From the NCBI RefSeq assembly GCF_015704895.1, contig NZ_JADQWB010000012.1, forward strand, positions 1 to 64,000: DNA of 64,000 nt. The letters run 5' to 3'. The position numbers and the translations under genes are program-made. The notes below the pieces were generated by a model. It saw only the letters and a list, made by a program, of their open reading frames with translations, was not told the origin of the DNA and searched no databases. Below, one piece after another: positions 43,564-53,637 of this stretch. Numbering within the stretch: the stretch's first letter is position 1; every line of letters begins with the position of its first letter. Origin of the DNA: Agrobacterium leguminum. GTDB taxonomy: Bacteria; Pseudomonadota; Alphaproteobacteria; Rhizobiales; Rhizobiaceae.

Positions 43564-44895
43564 ATGACGCATTCATTGCTCAACCCCACGCGTCGCGCCT
43601 TTCTGGCAGGCACGGCGGCGCTTGGCGGCGGCGCGATGCTCGGCATTCGCCCGGCATCGGCAGCGGTGAACTGGAAAAAACACGCCGGCACCACGCTTGA
43701 AGTCAACCTCGTCAAAAGCCCGCGCAGCGAAACGCTGATCAAATATCTCGGCGAATTCGAAGAGCTGACCGGCATCAAGGTCAATGCCGAAGCCACCCCG
43801 GAACAGCAGCAGCGCCAGAAGGTGGTGATCGAGCTTTCCTCCGGCAAGCCGAGCTTCGATGTGGTGCATCTGAGCTATCACGTCCAGAAGCGCCAGTTCG
43901 AAAAGGGCAAATGGCTCGCCGATATCAGCGGCTTCCTGAAAGACCCGTCGCTGACCGATCCGTCGCTTGTCGAAAAGGATTTTGCTGACGCCGGCATGCT
44001 GTTTGCCAAGGATAGCGACGGCGTGCTGCGCTCGCTGCCCTTCTCGGTGGATTACTGGATCGTCTACTGGAATAAGGAACTCTTCGAAGCCAAGGGCCTG
44101 AAATACCCTGAGACCTTCGAGGAGCTGGTAACGGCGGCAGAAAAGATCACCGATCCCGCAACCAACACCTATGGTTTCGTGGCGCGTGGCCTGAAGAACG
44201 CCAATACCCCGGTCTGGACCTCGCTGATGCTGGGTTACGGCGCAAAGCCCATCGGCGCGGACGGCAAACTCGTTACCGAATCCAAGGAAGCGGTGGAAGC
44301 CGCCAAGCTCTATCAGCGCCTGATGACCAAAGCCGCCCCTCCCGGTGTCTCCGGCTTCAACTGGGCGGAAGCGCAGTCGGCCTTCCTGCAGGGCAAGATC
44401 GGCATGTGGTTCGATGGCGTCGGTTTTGCGCCGCCAATCGAGAACCCGGAAAAATCCCGCGTGGTCGGCAAGGTCGGTTATGGCGTCATGCCGAAGGGTC
44501 CTGCAACCCAGGCCGCCGGCACCTTCGGCGATGGTCTTGGTGTTGTCGAAGCCAGCAGCAAGAAGGAAGCTGCCTATCTCTTCTGCCAATGGGCGATTTC
44601 GCATGAAATGGGTGCACGTCTCCTGCAGGCCGGTGCGGGCGTTCCCTTCCGCCAGTCCATCCTCGAAGACCAGAAGGTGCGCGAAGGCGTGAAGATGCCG
44701 GCTGCCTGGCTGGATGCGGTCGTCGGTTCCGGCAAGGTCTCGCAGCTTGCGCTGCCCGTCATCATTCCGGTGACGGAATTCCGCGATATCTACGGCGTCG
44801 GCCTCACCAACATGATCGGCGGCGCGGATCCGGCAGCCGAACTCAAGAAGGCAACCGAACAGTTCGCACCCGTTCTGGCGCGTAGCGAGGGATAA
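43564..44895 (+). CDS. Sugar-type (CUT1) ABC transporter substrate-binding protein
   Basis: This 443-residue protein has an N-terminal twin-arginine-like signal (TRRAFLAGTAALGGGAMLG) ending near ASAA, so export may use Tat. The mature part follows the family 1 extracellular solute-binding layout (TTLEVNLVKSPRSETLIKYLGEFEELTGIKV, SFDVVHLSY, RSLPFSVDYWIVYWNKELFEAKGL, QGKIGMWFDGVGF). A GGAGGAG site lies just before ATG 43564. The next gene overlaps by one base. The ligand is probably a sugar, glycoside or polyol, unknown in detail. Confidence 0.88.
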   Translation: MTHSLLNPTRRAFLAGTAALGGGAMLGIRPASAAVNWKKHAGTTLEVNLVKSPRSETLIKYLGEFEELTGIKVNAEATPEQQQRQKVVIELSSGKPSFDVVHLSYHVQKRQFEKGKWLADISGFLKDPSLTDPSLVEKDFADAGMLFAKDSDGVLRSLPFSVDYWIVYWNKELFEAKGLKYPETFEELVTAAEKITDPATNTYGFVARGLKNANTPVWTSLMLGYGAKPIGADGKLVTESKEAVEAAKLYQRLMTKAAPPGVSGFNWAEAQSAFLQGKIGMWFDGVGFAPPIENPEKSRVVGKVGYGVMPKGPATQAAGTFGDGLGVVEASSKKEAAYLFCQWAISHEMGARLLQAGAGVPFRQSILEDQKVREGVKMPAAWLDAVVGSGKVSQLALPVIIPVTEFRDIYGVGLTNMIGGADPAAELKKATEQFAPVLARSEG

Positions 44896-45833
44896 TGGCC
44901 TCCGTGAGCATCGAAAACACCAAAACAGGCGTCAGTCGTAAAGAAGGGAGCAGGCCGGCAAGGCTTGCTCCCAACTACTGGCCCTTTGTCATACCGGCAC
45001 TTGTCGTCATATCAGCCGTGATCGTTTTTCCATGGGTGTTCACCCTCTGGATGAGCGCACATCGCTGGACGCTCGGACAGGAGCAGAGCTTTATCGGTTT
45101 CGAGAACTACATCCGGCTCGCCAGCGACGCCCGGTTCTGGGAATCGCTCTGGCACACGCTCATCTATACCGTGCTGTCGGTCGTCGCCCCACTATTCCTC
45201 GGAACATTGGCGGCGCTGGTTTTCGATGCGCAATTTCCGCTGCGCGGTTTCCTGCGTGGCGTCTTCGTCATGCCGATGATGGCGACCCCGGTCGCCATCG
45301 CGCTCGTCTGGACCATGATGTTCCACCCGCAGCTCGGCGTGCTGAATTATCTGCTCTCCTTCATCCACATCGGCCCGCTGGAATGGATTTACAACCAGTC
45401 CACCGTCATCCCCTCGCTGGTGCTGGTGGAGACCTGGCAATGGACGCCGCTCGTCATGCTGATCGTGCTCGGCGGGCTGGCCGCAGTGCCGCGCGAACCC
45501 TATGAAAGCGCGGAAATCGACGGTGCCAACGCCTGGCAGAAGTTCCGTTACCTGACCATGCCGATGATTGCGCCGTTCCTGATGATCGCCGTCATCATCC
45601 GCTCCATCGATGCCGTCAAAAGCTTCGACATCATCTATGCGATGACTCAAGGCGGACCCGGAACGGCGTCCGAAACCATCAATATCTATCTCTACAATAC
45701 GGCATTCGCCTATTACGACATTGGTTACGGCTCGGCCATGGCCGTCGTCTTCTTCGTCATCATCGTGGCGCTCTCCTTCGTGCTTTTGATGGTGCGCCAG
45801 CGCTCGCAATGGAACGAGATGGAGGATCGCTGA
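44895..45833 (+). CDS. Sugar ABC transporter permease (MalF/UgpA type)
   Basis: This 312-residue permease has six predicted membrane helices. The EAA loop reads EPYESAEIDGANAWQKFRYLTMPMIAP. YWPFVIPALVVISAVIVFPWVFTLWMS is the usual N-terminal helix. Its start overlaps the last base of the receptor stop, so translation is coupled. The following permease overlaps by TGATG. Confidence 0.92.
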   Translation: MASVSIENTKTGVSRKEGSRPARLAPNYWPFVIPALVVISAVIVFPWVFTLWMSAHRWTLGQEQSFIGFENYIRLASDARFWESLWHTLIYTVLSVVAPLFLGTLAALVFDAQFPLRGFLRGVFVMPMMATPVAIALVWTMMFHPQLGVLNYLLSFIHIGPLEWIYNQSTVIPSLVLVETWQWTPLVMLIVLGGLAAVPREPYESAEIDGANAWQKFRYLTMPMIAPFLMIAVIIRSIDAVKSFDIIYAMTQGGPGTASETINIYLYNTAFAYYDIGYGSAMAVVFFVIIVALSFVLLMVRQRSQWNEMEDR

Positions 45834-46669
45834 TGAGCCGCCAGATTCTGAAACGCAAGACGCTTGATCGCATCGGCCTGTTCTTCGTGGCGCTGGTGAT
45901 GATCTCGCCGGTCATCCTGTTCTTCATCTGGATGATCTCGCTGTCGCTGAAATATGAAATCGACAACGGCGCCTACCCGCCGATCCTCATTCCCGAACGC
46001 TTCGCCTGGTCGAATTATGTGAAGGTGTTCGAGGAGAATAATTTCTTCCTCTATTTCTGGAATTCGGTCCTCGTCACCGGTGCCGCCACCATTCTGGCGC
46101 TGGTGATCGGCGTACCCGCCGGTTACGGCATCGCGAGGCTGAAGGCGGAAAAATCCGCCGTCGTCATCATGATCGCCCGCATGACGCCCGGCCTCTCCTT
46201 CCTCATTCCGCTGTTCCTGCTGTTTCAATGGCTGAACCTCTTGGGCACACTCTGGCCGCAGATCATCATCCATCTGGTGGTGACGGTTCCGATCGTCGTC
46301 TGGATCATGATCGGTTATTTCGAGACCACGCCGAAGGAGCTGGAAGAGGCGGCTAGCATAGACGGCGCATCCTCCTGGCAGGTGTTCCGGCTGGTGGCGC
46401 TGCCGATCGCCAAGCCCGGCATCGTCGTCTCCTTCATCCTCGCGGTCATCTTCTCGTGGAACAACTTCGTCTTCGGCATCGTGCTGGCCAGCCGTGAAAC
46501 GCGCACCCTGCCGGTCGCGGTCTACAACATGCTGTCCTTCGAACAGGTGAGCTGGGGTCCGCTTGCCGCCGCAGCTCTGATCGTGACGCTGCCGGTGCTG
46601 CTGCTGACCATGTTCGCACAGAAACAGATCGTGGCGGGCCTGACCGCCGGCGCCGTCAAGGGCGGCTGA
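45833..46669 (+). CDS. Sugar ABC transporter permease (MalG/UgpE type)
   Basis: This 278-residue permease has six predicted helices and the EAA motif ELEEAASIDGASSWQVFRLVALPIAKPG. The ends AGLTAGAVKGG and the FSWNNFVFGIVL segment are typical of MalG-like subunits. The start ATG 45833 overlaps the stop of the first permease; an ORF start 24 bp upstream lies inside that gene. Confidence 0.92.
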   Translation: MSRQILKRKTLDRIGLFFVALVMISPVILFFIWMISLSLKYEIDNGAYPPILIPERFAWSNYVKVFEENNFFLYFWNSVLVTGAATILALVIGVPAGYGIARLKAEKSAVVIMIARMTPGLSFLIPLFLLFQWLNLLGTLWPQIIIHLVVTVPIVVWIMIGYFETTPKELEEAASIDGASSWQVFRLVALPIAKPGIVVSFILAVIFSWNNFVFGIVLASRETRTLPVAVYNMLSFEQVSWGPLAAAALIVTLPVLLLTMFAQKQIVAGLTAGAVKGG

Positions 46670-46771
46670 ACCTAACGAAGGGCATTCCATGCCCTTACTC
46701 TTTTAACGCAATTCCGGACGCAAAACCGCGACGCACTTTTGCTGGAATTGCTCGTAACGGGAACCAAAAAC

Positions 46772-47830
<1,059 letters not shown>

Positions 47831-47850
47831 ACACGGCAGGAGCGAAGAGA

Positions 47851-48810
47851 ATGGTGAAGGAACCGGGCGGCAAGCATGTGCTCTGCGTCGGAGCCGCCGT
47901 GCTTGACACCCTGTTTCGCGTGCATGAGATGCCCAAGGGCGAAGGCAAGGTTCTGCCCTACGAGATGTTGCAGATTGCCGAAGGCATGGCGTCAAGCGCC
48001 GCCTATGCCGTCCATCGCATGGGCGGCCGCGCCAGCCTGTGGGGCGCGGTGGGCGATGACGAAACCGGCACCCGCATCCTGCGCGATCTCGCCGAAAGCG
48101 GCATCGATGTTGCCGGCATGACCCTTGCCGCCGGGGCGCGCTCGGCACTATCGACGATCATCATCGATGACCGGGGAGAACGGCTGATCGTGCCTTTTTA
48201 CGATCATCGCCTGCATGAAAAAAAACGCTCCTGTACGCCGGAAGATATTGCCCCCTTTGATGCCGTTCTGGTTGATGTTCGCTGGCCGGAACTGGCGCTC
48301 GATGTTCTGACTGTGGCACGCACTCTGGGCAAACCAGCCATTCTGGATGGTGACGTTGCACCCGTCGAAACCCTTGAGAAGCTGGCCCCCGCCGCAACCC
48401 ATATCGTCTTTTCCGAACCCGCCGCCGCCCGGCTGACGGGCATCGAAACTGTAAAAGACATGCTACCGGTGCTACACGCCCGCTATCCGCAAACCTTTAT
48501 CGCCGTCACCGCCGGACCGGCGGGCTGCTGGTGGACGGAGGCCGGCGATCCGACCGTGCATTTCCAGACGACGATGCAGATTAAGGCAGTGGATACGCTG
48601 GCGGCGGGCGATATCTTTCACGGCACCTTTGCGCTGGCGATGGCTGAAGGCATGGAAAGCCGTGCGGCCATCCGGCTCTCCTCCGTTGCCGCCGCGCTTA
48701 AATGCACGATCTTCGGCGGCCGCATCGGCGCACCCACGCGCGAAGAGACCGAGGAAGCCATGCGGCAATGGCTGGAGCGTGAAGGCGAACCCACGCTGCG
48801 CGCCTCCTGA
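47851..48810 (+). CDS. PfkB-family carbohydrate kinase
   Basis: This 319-residue ribokinase-like protein has an N-terminal VLCVGAAVLDTLF and IAEGMASSAAYAVHRMGGRASLWGAVGDDETG (PfkB motif 1). Motif 2 is DTLAAGDIFHGTFALAMAEG with the catalytic base D254; alanine replaces the first glycine of the usual DTxGAGD. That substitution occurs in some sugar kinases but may alter the anion hole. The gene begins 20 bp after the ABC ATPase gene and is part of the operon, so it probably phosphorylates the imported sugar or an aldolase product. Confidence 0.85.
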   Translation: MVKEPGGKHVLCVGAAVLDTLFRVHEMPKGEGKVLPYEMLQIAEGMASSAAYAVHRMGGRASLWGAVGDDETGTRILRDLAESGIDVAGMTLAAGARSALSTIIIDDRGERLIVPFYDHRLHEKKRSCTPEDIAPFDAVLVDVRWPELALDVLTVARTLGKPAILDGDVAPVETLEKLAPAATHIVFSEPAAARLTGIETVKDMLPVLHARYPQTFIAVTAGPAGCWWTEAGDPTVHFQTTMQIKAVDTLAAGDIFHGTFALAMAEGMESRAAIRLSSVAAALKCTIFGGRIGAPTREETEEAMRQWLEREGEPTLRAS

Positions 48811-48952
48811 GCGCATCCATTGCCCGCATAAAACTATTCCATTTTTGCGATGCCGTTTCGCGGAGAACTAGGCTAACGTTCGGACAGGCAAAGCTTTTCG
48901 CAAGCCGCGTCTGCTCCAATTTCAGCCTGCATTCCGCAAAAGTGATCGCCCG

Positions 48953-50011
48953 ATGCATCAGACGACCCGCCCGAGACTGCGCGATATCGGTTTCCGGCCC
49001 GGCCATTTCGAGACCGGCCCGCTCAACGCCATCACCGATGTCGAAGGCGTGACCATCGGCCATTCGACCGTCATCGAAGGCGACACGATCCGCACCGGCG
49101 CAACCGCGATCCTTCCGCATGGCGGCAATCTGTTTCAGGACAAGGTGCCCGCCGCCTTCGCCGTCTATAACGGCTTCGGCAAATTTGCCGGATCGACCCA
49201 GATCGAGGAACTGGGCGAGCTCGAAACACCCATCATCCTCACCAATACGCTGGCAACGGGCCGGGCAATCGAGGCGATCAATCGCCATACTCTGGCACAG
49301 CCGGGCAATGAGAAAGTCGTCTCGATCAATGCTGTCGTCGGAGAGACCAACGATTCCCGCCTGAACGACATCCGTGCCGGCCGCCCGACGGTCGATGAAA
49401 TATCAGCCGCGTTGGCAAATGCTGCAACAGGCCCGGTGGCCGAGGGCGGCGTGGGTGCCGGAACCGGTACGGTCGCCTTCGGCATGAAGGGCGGCATCGG
49501 CACCGCATCCCGCATCGTCACCATCGCCGGAAAGACCTATACGCTCGGCGTGCTGGTACAATCCAATTATGGCGGCCATCTGCTGGTCTGTGGCAAGCCC
49601 TATGTCAGCCCAGAGCATAAGGACAAGGACGGCTCCATCGTCATCGTGGTCGCCACCGACGCGCCGCTCTCCTCCCGCAATCTGAAGCGTCTGGCGGCCA
49701 GAAGCTTCGGCGGGCTGGCCCGCACGGGCGCCGCACTCAGCAATGGTTCCGGCGACTACGCACTGGCATTCTCCACCGATGAGCGCCTTCGCCGCACGCC
49801 TGCGCGCCGCAAGGCCGTCGCAGAATACCCGGAACTTTCCAACGATGCGATTTCGCCGCTCTTCGAAGCCGCGATAGAGGCGACGGAGGAAGCGATCCTC
49901 AATTCGCTCTGCGCGGCCAATACGACCACGGGCTTCAATGCCGGCACCGGCAAGGCCTCTAGGGTCGAGGCCATTTCCATCGACGCCCTTAAAACCCTTC
50001 TTTCAGCCTGA
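48953..50011 (+). CDS. dmpA: DmpA-type (P1 family) aminopeptidase, L-aminopeptidase/D-esterase
   Basis: This 352-residue Ntn-type hydrolase is made as a precursor that self-cleaves. The start RLRDIGFRPGHFETGPLNAITDVEGVTIGHSTV and GVGAGTGTVAFGMKGGIGTASR fit the family. The expected cut is between G265 and S266 in LSNGSGDYALAFS, making S266 the N-terminal nucleophile of the small subunit. Ochrobactrum DmpA releases N-terminal L-residues from peptides and D-alanine from amides and esters; relatives cut beta-peptides. It is 142 bp from the kinase gene and 20 bp before a D-amino-acid aminotransferase. Confidence 0.88.
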   Translation: MHQTTRPRLRDIGFRPGHFETGPLNAITDVEGVTIGHSTVIEGDTIRTGATAILPHGGNLFQDKVPAAFAVYNGFGKFAGSTQIEELGELETPIILTNTLATGRAIEAINRHTLAQPGNEKVVSINAVVGETNDSRLNDIRAGRPTVDEISAALANAATGPVAEGGVGAGTGTVAFGMKGGIGTASRIVTIAGKTYTLGVLVQSNYGGHLLVCGKPYVSPEHKDKDGSIVIVVATDAPLSSRNLKRLAARSFGGLARTGAALSNGSGDYALAFSTDERLRRTPARRKAVAEYPELSNDAISPLFEAAIEATEEAILNSLCAANTTTGFNAGTGKASRVEAISIDALKTLLSA

Positions 50012-50031
50012 CTTTTCCAGACGGAGTTTTC

Positions 50032-50898
50032 ATGACTAGCCCATCCGGTCGCATCGTTTACGTCAACGGCGAATTCCTGCCCGAAGCGGACGCCCGCCTT
50101 TCCATCTTCGACCGCGGTTTCCTGTTTGGCGACGGCATTTATGAAGTTACCTCCGTTCTGGAAGGCAAGCTGATCGACAGTGACCTGCACATGGCCCGGC
50201 TGGAGCGCAGCGCCCGCGAAATCGACGTGCCGCTGCCGGTCACCACGAAAGAGATCGTCGAGGCAGAGCGCCGGCTGATTGCCGACAACAATCTCGTCGA
50301 AGGCATGATCTACCTGCAGCTGACGCGTGGCGCCGAAGACCGCAATTTCCTGTTCTCCGCCGATCTGAAGCCGACGCTTGTCATGTTCACCCAGGCCAAG
50401 AAGCTGATCGGCACCCCGGTCGAAGAAGCCGGCATCGCCGTCAAATCGGTTCCCGACCAGCGCTGGGAGCGCCGCGATATCAAGACCGTCTGCCTTCTGC
50501 CGCAGGTCATGGCCAAGCGCATCGCCAAGGCCGAAGGCTGCGACGAGGCGTGGATGATCGAGGATGGTTTCGTCACCGAAGGCGCGTCCTCGACCGCCTA
50601 TATCATCACCGGCGACAAAAAGATCATCACCCGCGGCAACAGCAACAAGACCCTGCCCGGCTGCACCCGCCTCGCCGCCCTGCAGCTGGCCAGGGAAGCC
50701 GGCTTCACGCTGGAAGAGCGGCCCTTCACGCTGGAAGAGGCGCTGAATGCCGATGAAGCCTGCCTGACCAGCGCCTCCAACTTCGTGGTTTCAGTGACGA
50801 AGATTGACGGCAAGCCGGTTGGCAATGGCAAGCCCGGCCCGCTCGTCAGCCGTCTGCGCGCGCTCTATCTGGAAAACGCCCGCCGCACAGCGATTTAA
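50032..50898 (+). CDS. dat: D-amino-acid aminotransferase
   Basis: This 288-residue fold-type IV PLP enzyme has the PLP lysine K151 (RRDIKTVCLLPQVM). Landmarks are GRIVYVNGEFLPEADARLSIFDRGFLFGDGIYEVT, EDGFVTEGASSTAYII and the phosphate loop LPGCTRL. Sequence style favours D-AAT over branched-chain transaminase; the two are hard to separate without alignment. It would convert D-alanine or D-glutamate to the 2-oxo acids, or make D-Glu/D-Ala. The site AGACGGAG lies before ATG 50032. The neighbouring D-peptidase genes support a D-amino-acid role. Confidence 0.85.
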   Translation: MTSPSGRIVYVNGEFLPEADARLSIFDRGFLFGDGIYEVTSVLEGKLIDSDLHMARLERSAREIDVPLPVTTKEIVEAERRLIADNNLVEGMIYLQLTRGAEDRNFLFSADLKPTLVMFTQAKKLIGTPVEEAGIAVKSVPDQRWERRDIKTVCLLPQVMAKRIAKAEGCDEAWMIEDGFVTEGASSTAYIITGDKKIITRGNSNKTLPGCTRLAALQLAREAGFTLEERPFTLEEALNADEACLTSASNFVVSVTKIDGKPVGNGKPGPLVSRLRALYLENARRTAI

Positions 50899-50905
50899 GC
50901 AAACA

Positions 50906-51802
50906 TCAGCCTTCGAGAACCGCCCATATACGCTCGACCACGGGCCGGCGGTTCTCCTTGGAACGATAGAGCCGGATATCGACGGCAATATCGAAACTCT
51001 CATCGGCGGCACGCACCAGCGCGCCGCTATCCAGCTCCTGCCGCATCAGACTTTCCGGCACCCAGGCGACACCCCAGCCGGCCATCGCCATGGCTTTCAG
51101 CCCCACCGACATGCTGCCCTCATGCACGCGCTCGAATTGCGGCAGGCGCGCGCTCAGCAGATCGCGCAGCAACGGCCCGAAGAACGAGGCCTTTTCATAG
51201 TCCAGATAGGCAAAGGGTTTTCGCGCATTTTCCACCAGTTCATGCAGCGGTGAACCACCTTTCGCCGGCGCGGAAACGGGAATGATGTTTTCCGCACCCA
51301 GCACGCGGAACTCGAAGGTCTGCGCATCGAGCAGCATCGGCACTTCGGGATGGGCATAGGTCAAAAGGAAATCGCTCTGCCCATCCACCAGCGAATTGAG
51401 GTTTTCCTCCATGCTGCCGGAATCCGGCCTCAACACCGAAAACAGCGGTCCCGCCTTTTCGTTCACCCGCTTCAGCCAGTCGGGAAAGAAGGTGAAGGAC
51501 AGGGTATGCAGCGCCGTCAGCCGCACCGTTCTGGCGTCCGCCCCCTCTTCCTGAAGAAGCGTGCGCCGGGCATGATAAAGCTGCTTCAGCGTTTCCTGCG
51601 CCACCGGCACGAATTTCACACCCGCTTCGGTCAGCCGGGAAGGATAGGAAGCGCGGTCAACCAGCGTCGCGCCCACCCAGGCTTCCAGCTGCTTGATGCG
51701 CCGGCTGAAGGCGGATTGCGTCACATGCCGCTCATCCGCCGCCTTCGAAAAATTGAGCGTTCCGGCCAGCGCCAGGAAATCCTCGAGCCATTTGACTTCC
51801 AC
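50906..51802 (-). CDS. LysR-family regulator, HypT/YjiE-like
   Basis: This 298-residue regulator has the N-terminal HTH LEDFLALAGTLNFSKAADERHVTQSAFSRRIKQLEAWVGATLVDRAS, which is characteristic of HypT (YjiE) rather than general LysR proteins. The effector domain carries LHTLSFTFFPDWL and AMAGWGVAWVPESL. E. coli HypT responds to hypochlorite through methionine oxidation; whether this one does is unknown. It starts at GTG 51802 with GGGAG upstream. It converges on the aminotransferase gene (7 bp gap) and lies downstream of the D-aminopeptidase, so it may be a local regulator. Confidence 0.87.
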   Translation of the reverse strand: MEVKWLEDFLALAGTLNFSKAADERHVTQSAFSRRIKQLEAWVGATLVDRASYPSRLTEAGVKFVPVAQETLKQLYHARRTLLQEEGADARTVRLTALHTLSFTFFPDWLKRVNEKAGPLFSVLRPDSGSMEENLNSLVDGQSDFLLTYAHPEVPMLLDAQTFEFRVLGAENIIPVSAPAKGGSPLHELVENARKPFAYLDYEKASFFGPLLRDLLSARLPQFERVHEGSMSVGLKAMAMAGWGVAWVPESLMRQELDSGALVRAADESFDIAVDIRLYRSKENRRPVVERIWAVLEG

Positions 51803-51886
51803 GGCTCACACTCCCACCAACAACATCCTATCCGTTCATTCGGAAAGCGTCTTTATTAGGAGCAATGGAACGTGAATGAAACTCTT

Positions 51887-53398
51887 TTAAAGAGCCCTTG
51901 AATATTCGATCATCCGCGCCCGGCTGGAAACCAGCTCGATCCGATCATCGCCCAGACGATTGAGGCAAACACGCTTCGTCCATGGCCCGTCAATCAGCGT
52001 GAAGAGGAAACGGCCATTGCCGAGCGCCTTCAGAGGCATGCTGCGACGCGTCGGGCCGATGCCCATCGTCAGCAACGAGCCGCTGATCGAAAATTCGGCG
52101 CCCTCATCGGAGCGCCATGATCCTGAAAGATCATCCGGCACCGCATGATCGCCGACCGGCAGGAAACGGCGGGCGGCGTGACCGGCCTCACCGACAATGG
52201 CGTCACCGTCTAACCTGAGACGCATCGGAGAAGATGCGGAGCGGGAAGATACCCAGCCATTGACATCTTCATAGAGCGTGTCGTCGCCATCGATGAAGGT
52301 GGATGCGCTGCCCTTGATTTCCAGCCACCACGGTCCGCTTTCGGTCAAGTAAAGGCCTTCCGGCAGGCTGGCGGCGGGCTTGGGCAAAGGCAGGCCGGTG
52401 AGGGCCGCCATGCTTTCCAGCGCGATCTTGAAGCCGTTGGTATCCTCACGGTTCGACACCACGACGAAACCCGTTCCGTTTTCTGGATCGAGCAGGAAAT
52501 AGGTCTTATAACCCGGATGCGAACCGCCGTGACCGACGAAGCGCCTGTCGCCGAGATGCGACCAGCGCAGGCCGAGGCCATATTCGCTCATCCGCCCATC
52601 GGCGAGCGGCCGCTCAGTCGAAAGCGCGTCAAGAACACCCGCGAAGCTTCCCTCGCCCCGCATCAGACCCTGCAACCAACGGGTAAGTGCTTCGGCGCTG
52701 CCCGCAAGGCTACCCGAAGCGGAAATATGCAGACCGGCGGCCGAAAGCTGCCAGTTGTCTTCGGCTTTCCAGTAACCCGGCACGAGGCCATCGACCGGAT
52801 CGTTCCAGACATCCGGCGCCTTCAGGAACACGCCGAAGGGGCCGGCAATCTGCGTCTGCATGAAATCGTCGAAACGGAAACCCCGGCGCTTCAGCGCCGC
52901 CTCCACCAGACGATAACCGGTATTGGAATAGGACACCTCACTGCCGGCATCGAAATTCAGCCGCGTCAGCCGCGACAGGTATTCGAGAAGCGGGCCGGCC
53001 TTCGTCTCCGTGTAAACGGAAAGGCCAAGCAGCGAGAGGCATTCGCGCGTATCCGGCAGGCCGCCGCTCATATCCAGCGCCTGCCCCACCGTCACCTCAC
53101 GGAGCGGCGATTGCAGCTCCGGCAGATGCTTGCCGAGTGTATCGTCAAGCCCGATCAGATCGGAATGGGCAAGCACCATGGCGCAGAAGGCATGTTTGGT
53201 GACGGAGGCATAACGCACCACGCTCTGCGGCGTGAAAGGTGCGAATGTCGAAAGGCTCTCGACACCGCCCGCATGGGCGAAACGGATACCGTTGAGATCG
53301 AAACCGATGACCGCCCCACCCGGCTCGTTACCCGCCCATTGCGAGACGAAGGTCTCGGCAAGCGTTGAAGCGGCGTTCCAGTCGAATTGCTGTGGCAT
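51887..53398 (-). CDS. dap: D-aminopeptidase (DAP type, penicillin-binding fold)
   Basis: This 503-residue serine hydrolase has the nucleophile motif S65-V-T-K68, YxN at Y157-N159 and HxG at H290-G292. After the catalytic domain (about 1-335) come two beta-barrel-like C-terminal domains (TESGPWWLEIKGSASTFIDGD and DLSGSWRSDEGAEFSISG). This three-domain layout and length match Ochrobactrum anthropi D-aminopeptidase DAP, which removes N-terminal D-residues, especially D-Ala. No signal peptide is seen, so it is cytoplasmic. ATG 53398 is chosen over an ORF reading through a repeat to 53617. The adjacent peptide importer fits. Confidence 0.85.
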   Translation of the reverse strand: MPQQFDWNAASTLAETFVSQWAGNEPGGAVIGFDLNGIRFAHAGGVESLSTFAPFTPQSVVRYASVTKHAFCAMVLAHSDLIGLDDTLGKHLPELQSPLREVTVGQALDMSGGLPDTRECLSLLGLSVYTETKAGPLLEYLSRLTRLNFDAGSEVSYSNTGYRLVEAALKRRGFRFDDFMQTQIAGPFGVFLKAPDVWNDPVDGLVPGYWKAEDNWQLSAAGLHISASGSLAGSAEALTRWLQGLMRGEGSFAGVLDALSTERPLADGRMSEYGLGLRWSHLGDRRFVGHGGSHPGYKTYFLLDPENGTGFVVVSNREDTNGFKIALESMAALTGLPLPKPAASLPEGLYLTESGPWWLEIKGSASTFIDGDDTLYEDVNGWVSSRSASSPMRLRLDGDAIVGEAGHAARRFLPVGDHAVPDDLSGSWRSDEGAEFSISGSLLTMGIGPTRRSMPLKALGNGRFLFTLIDGPWTKRVCLNRLGDDRIELVSSRARMIEYSRAL

Positions 53399-53467
53399 GG
53401 TTCGGTCTCGTATCTCTATTGCAGCGTGCGAGGACAACGGTTTTGTCACCGGCATCGCCGCTTGTTT

Positions 53468-53585
53468 CTTCTCCCCGCCGGGGAGAAGGTGGCCCGAAGG
53501 GTCGGATGAGGGGGCGACGTTACCGAATTTCGGAGAGCTTGCCCCCTCATCCCGCTGCCGCGACCTTCTCCCCGGCGGGGAGAAG
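53468..53585. repeat. Palindromic intergenic element, family C
   Basis: CTTCTCCCC-GCC-GGGGAGAAG (53468-53488) and CTTCTCCCC-GGC-GGGGAGAAG (53565-53585) are matching terminal hairpins. Inner arms ATGAGGGGGC/GCCCCCTCAT and a GAATTTCGG centre lie between. The element sits between the ABC importer genes and the D-aminopeptidase gene. Similar CTTCTCCCC-type elements are common in Rhizobiales (recalled, unverified). Confidence 0.85.
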
Positions 53586-53637
53586 AAGCGAGCAGCACCC
53601 ACTCGATTCATTAGCAACCTCGGTTAGGCGGCCGACC

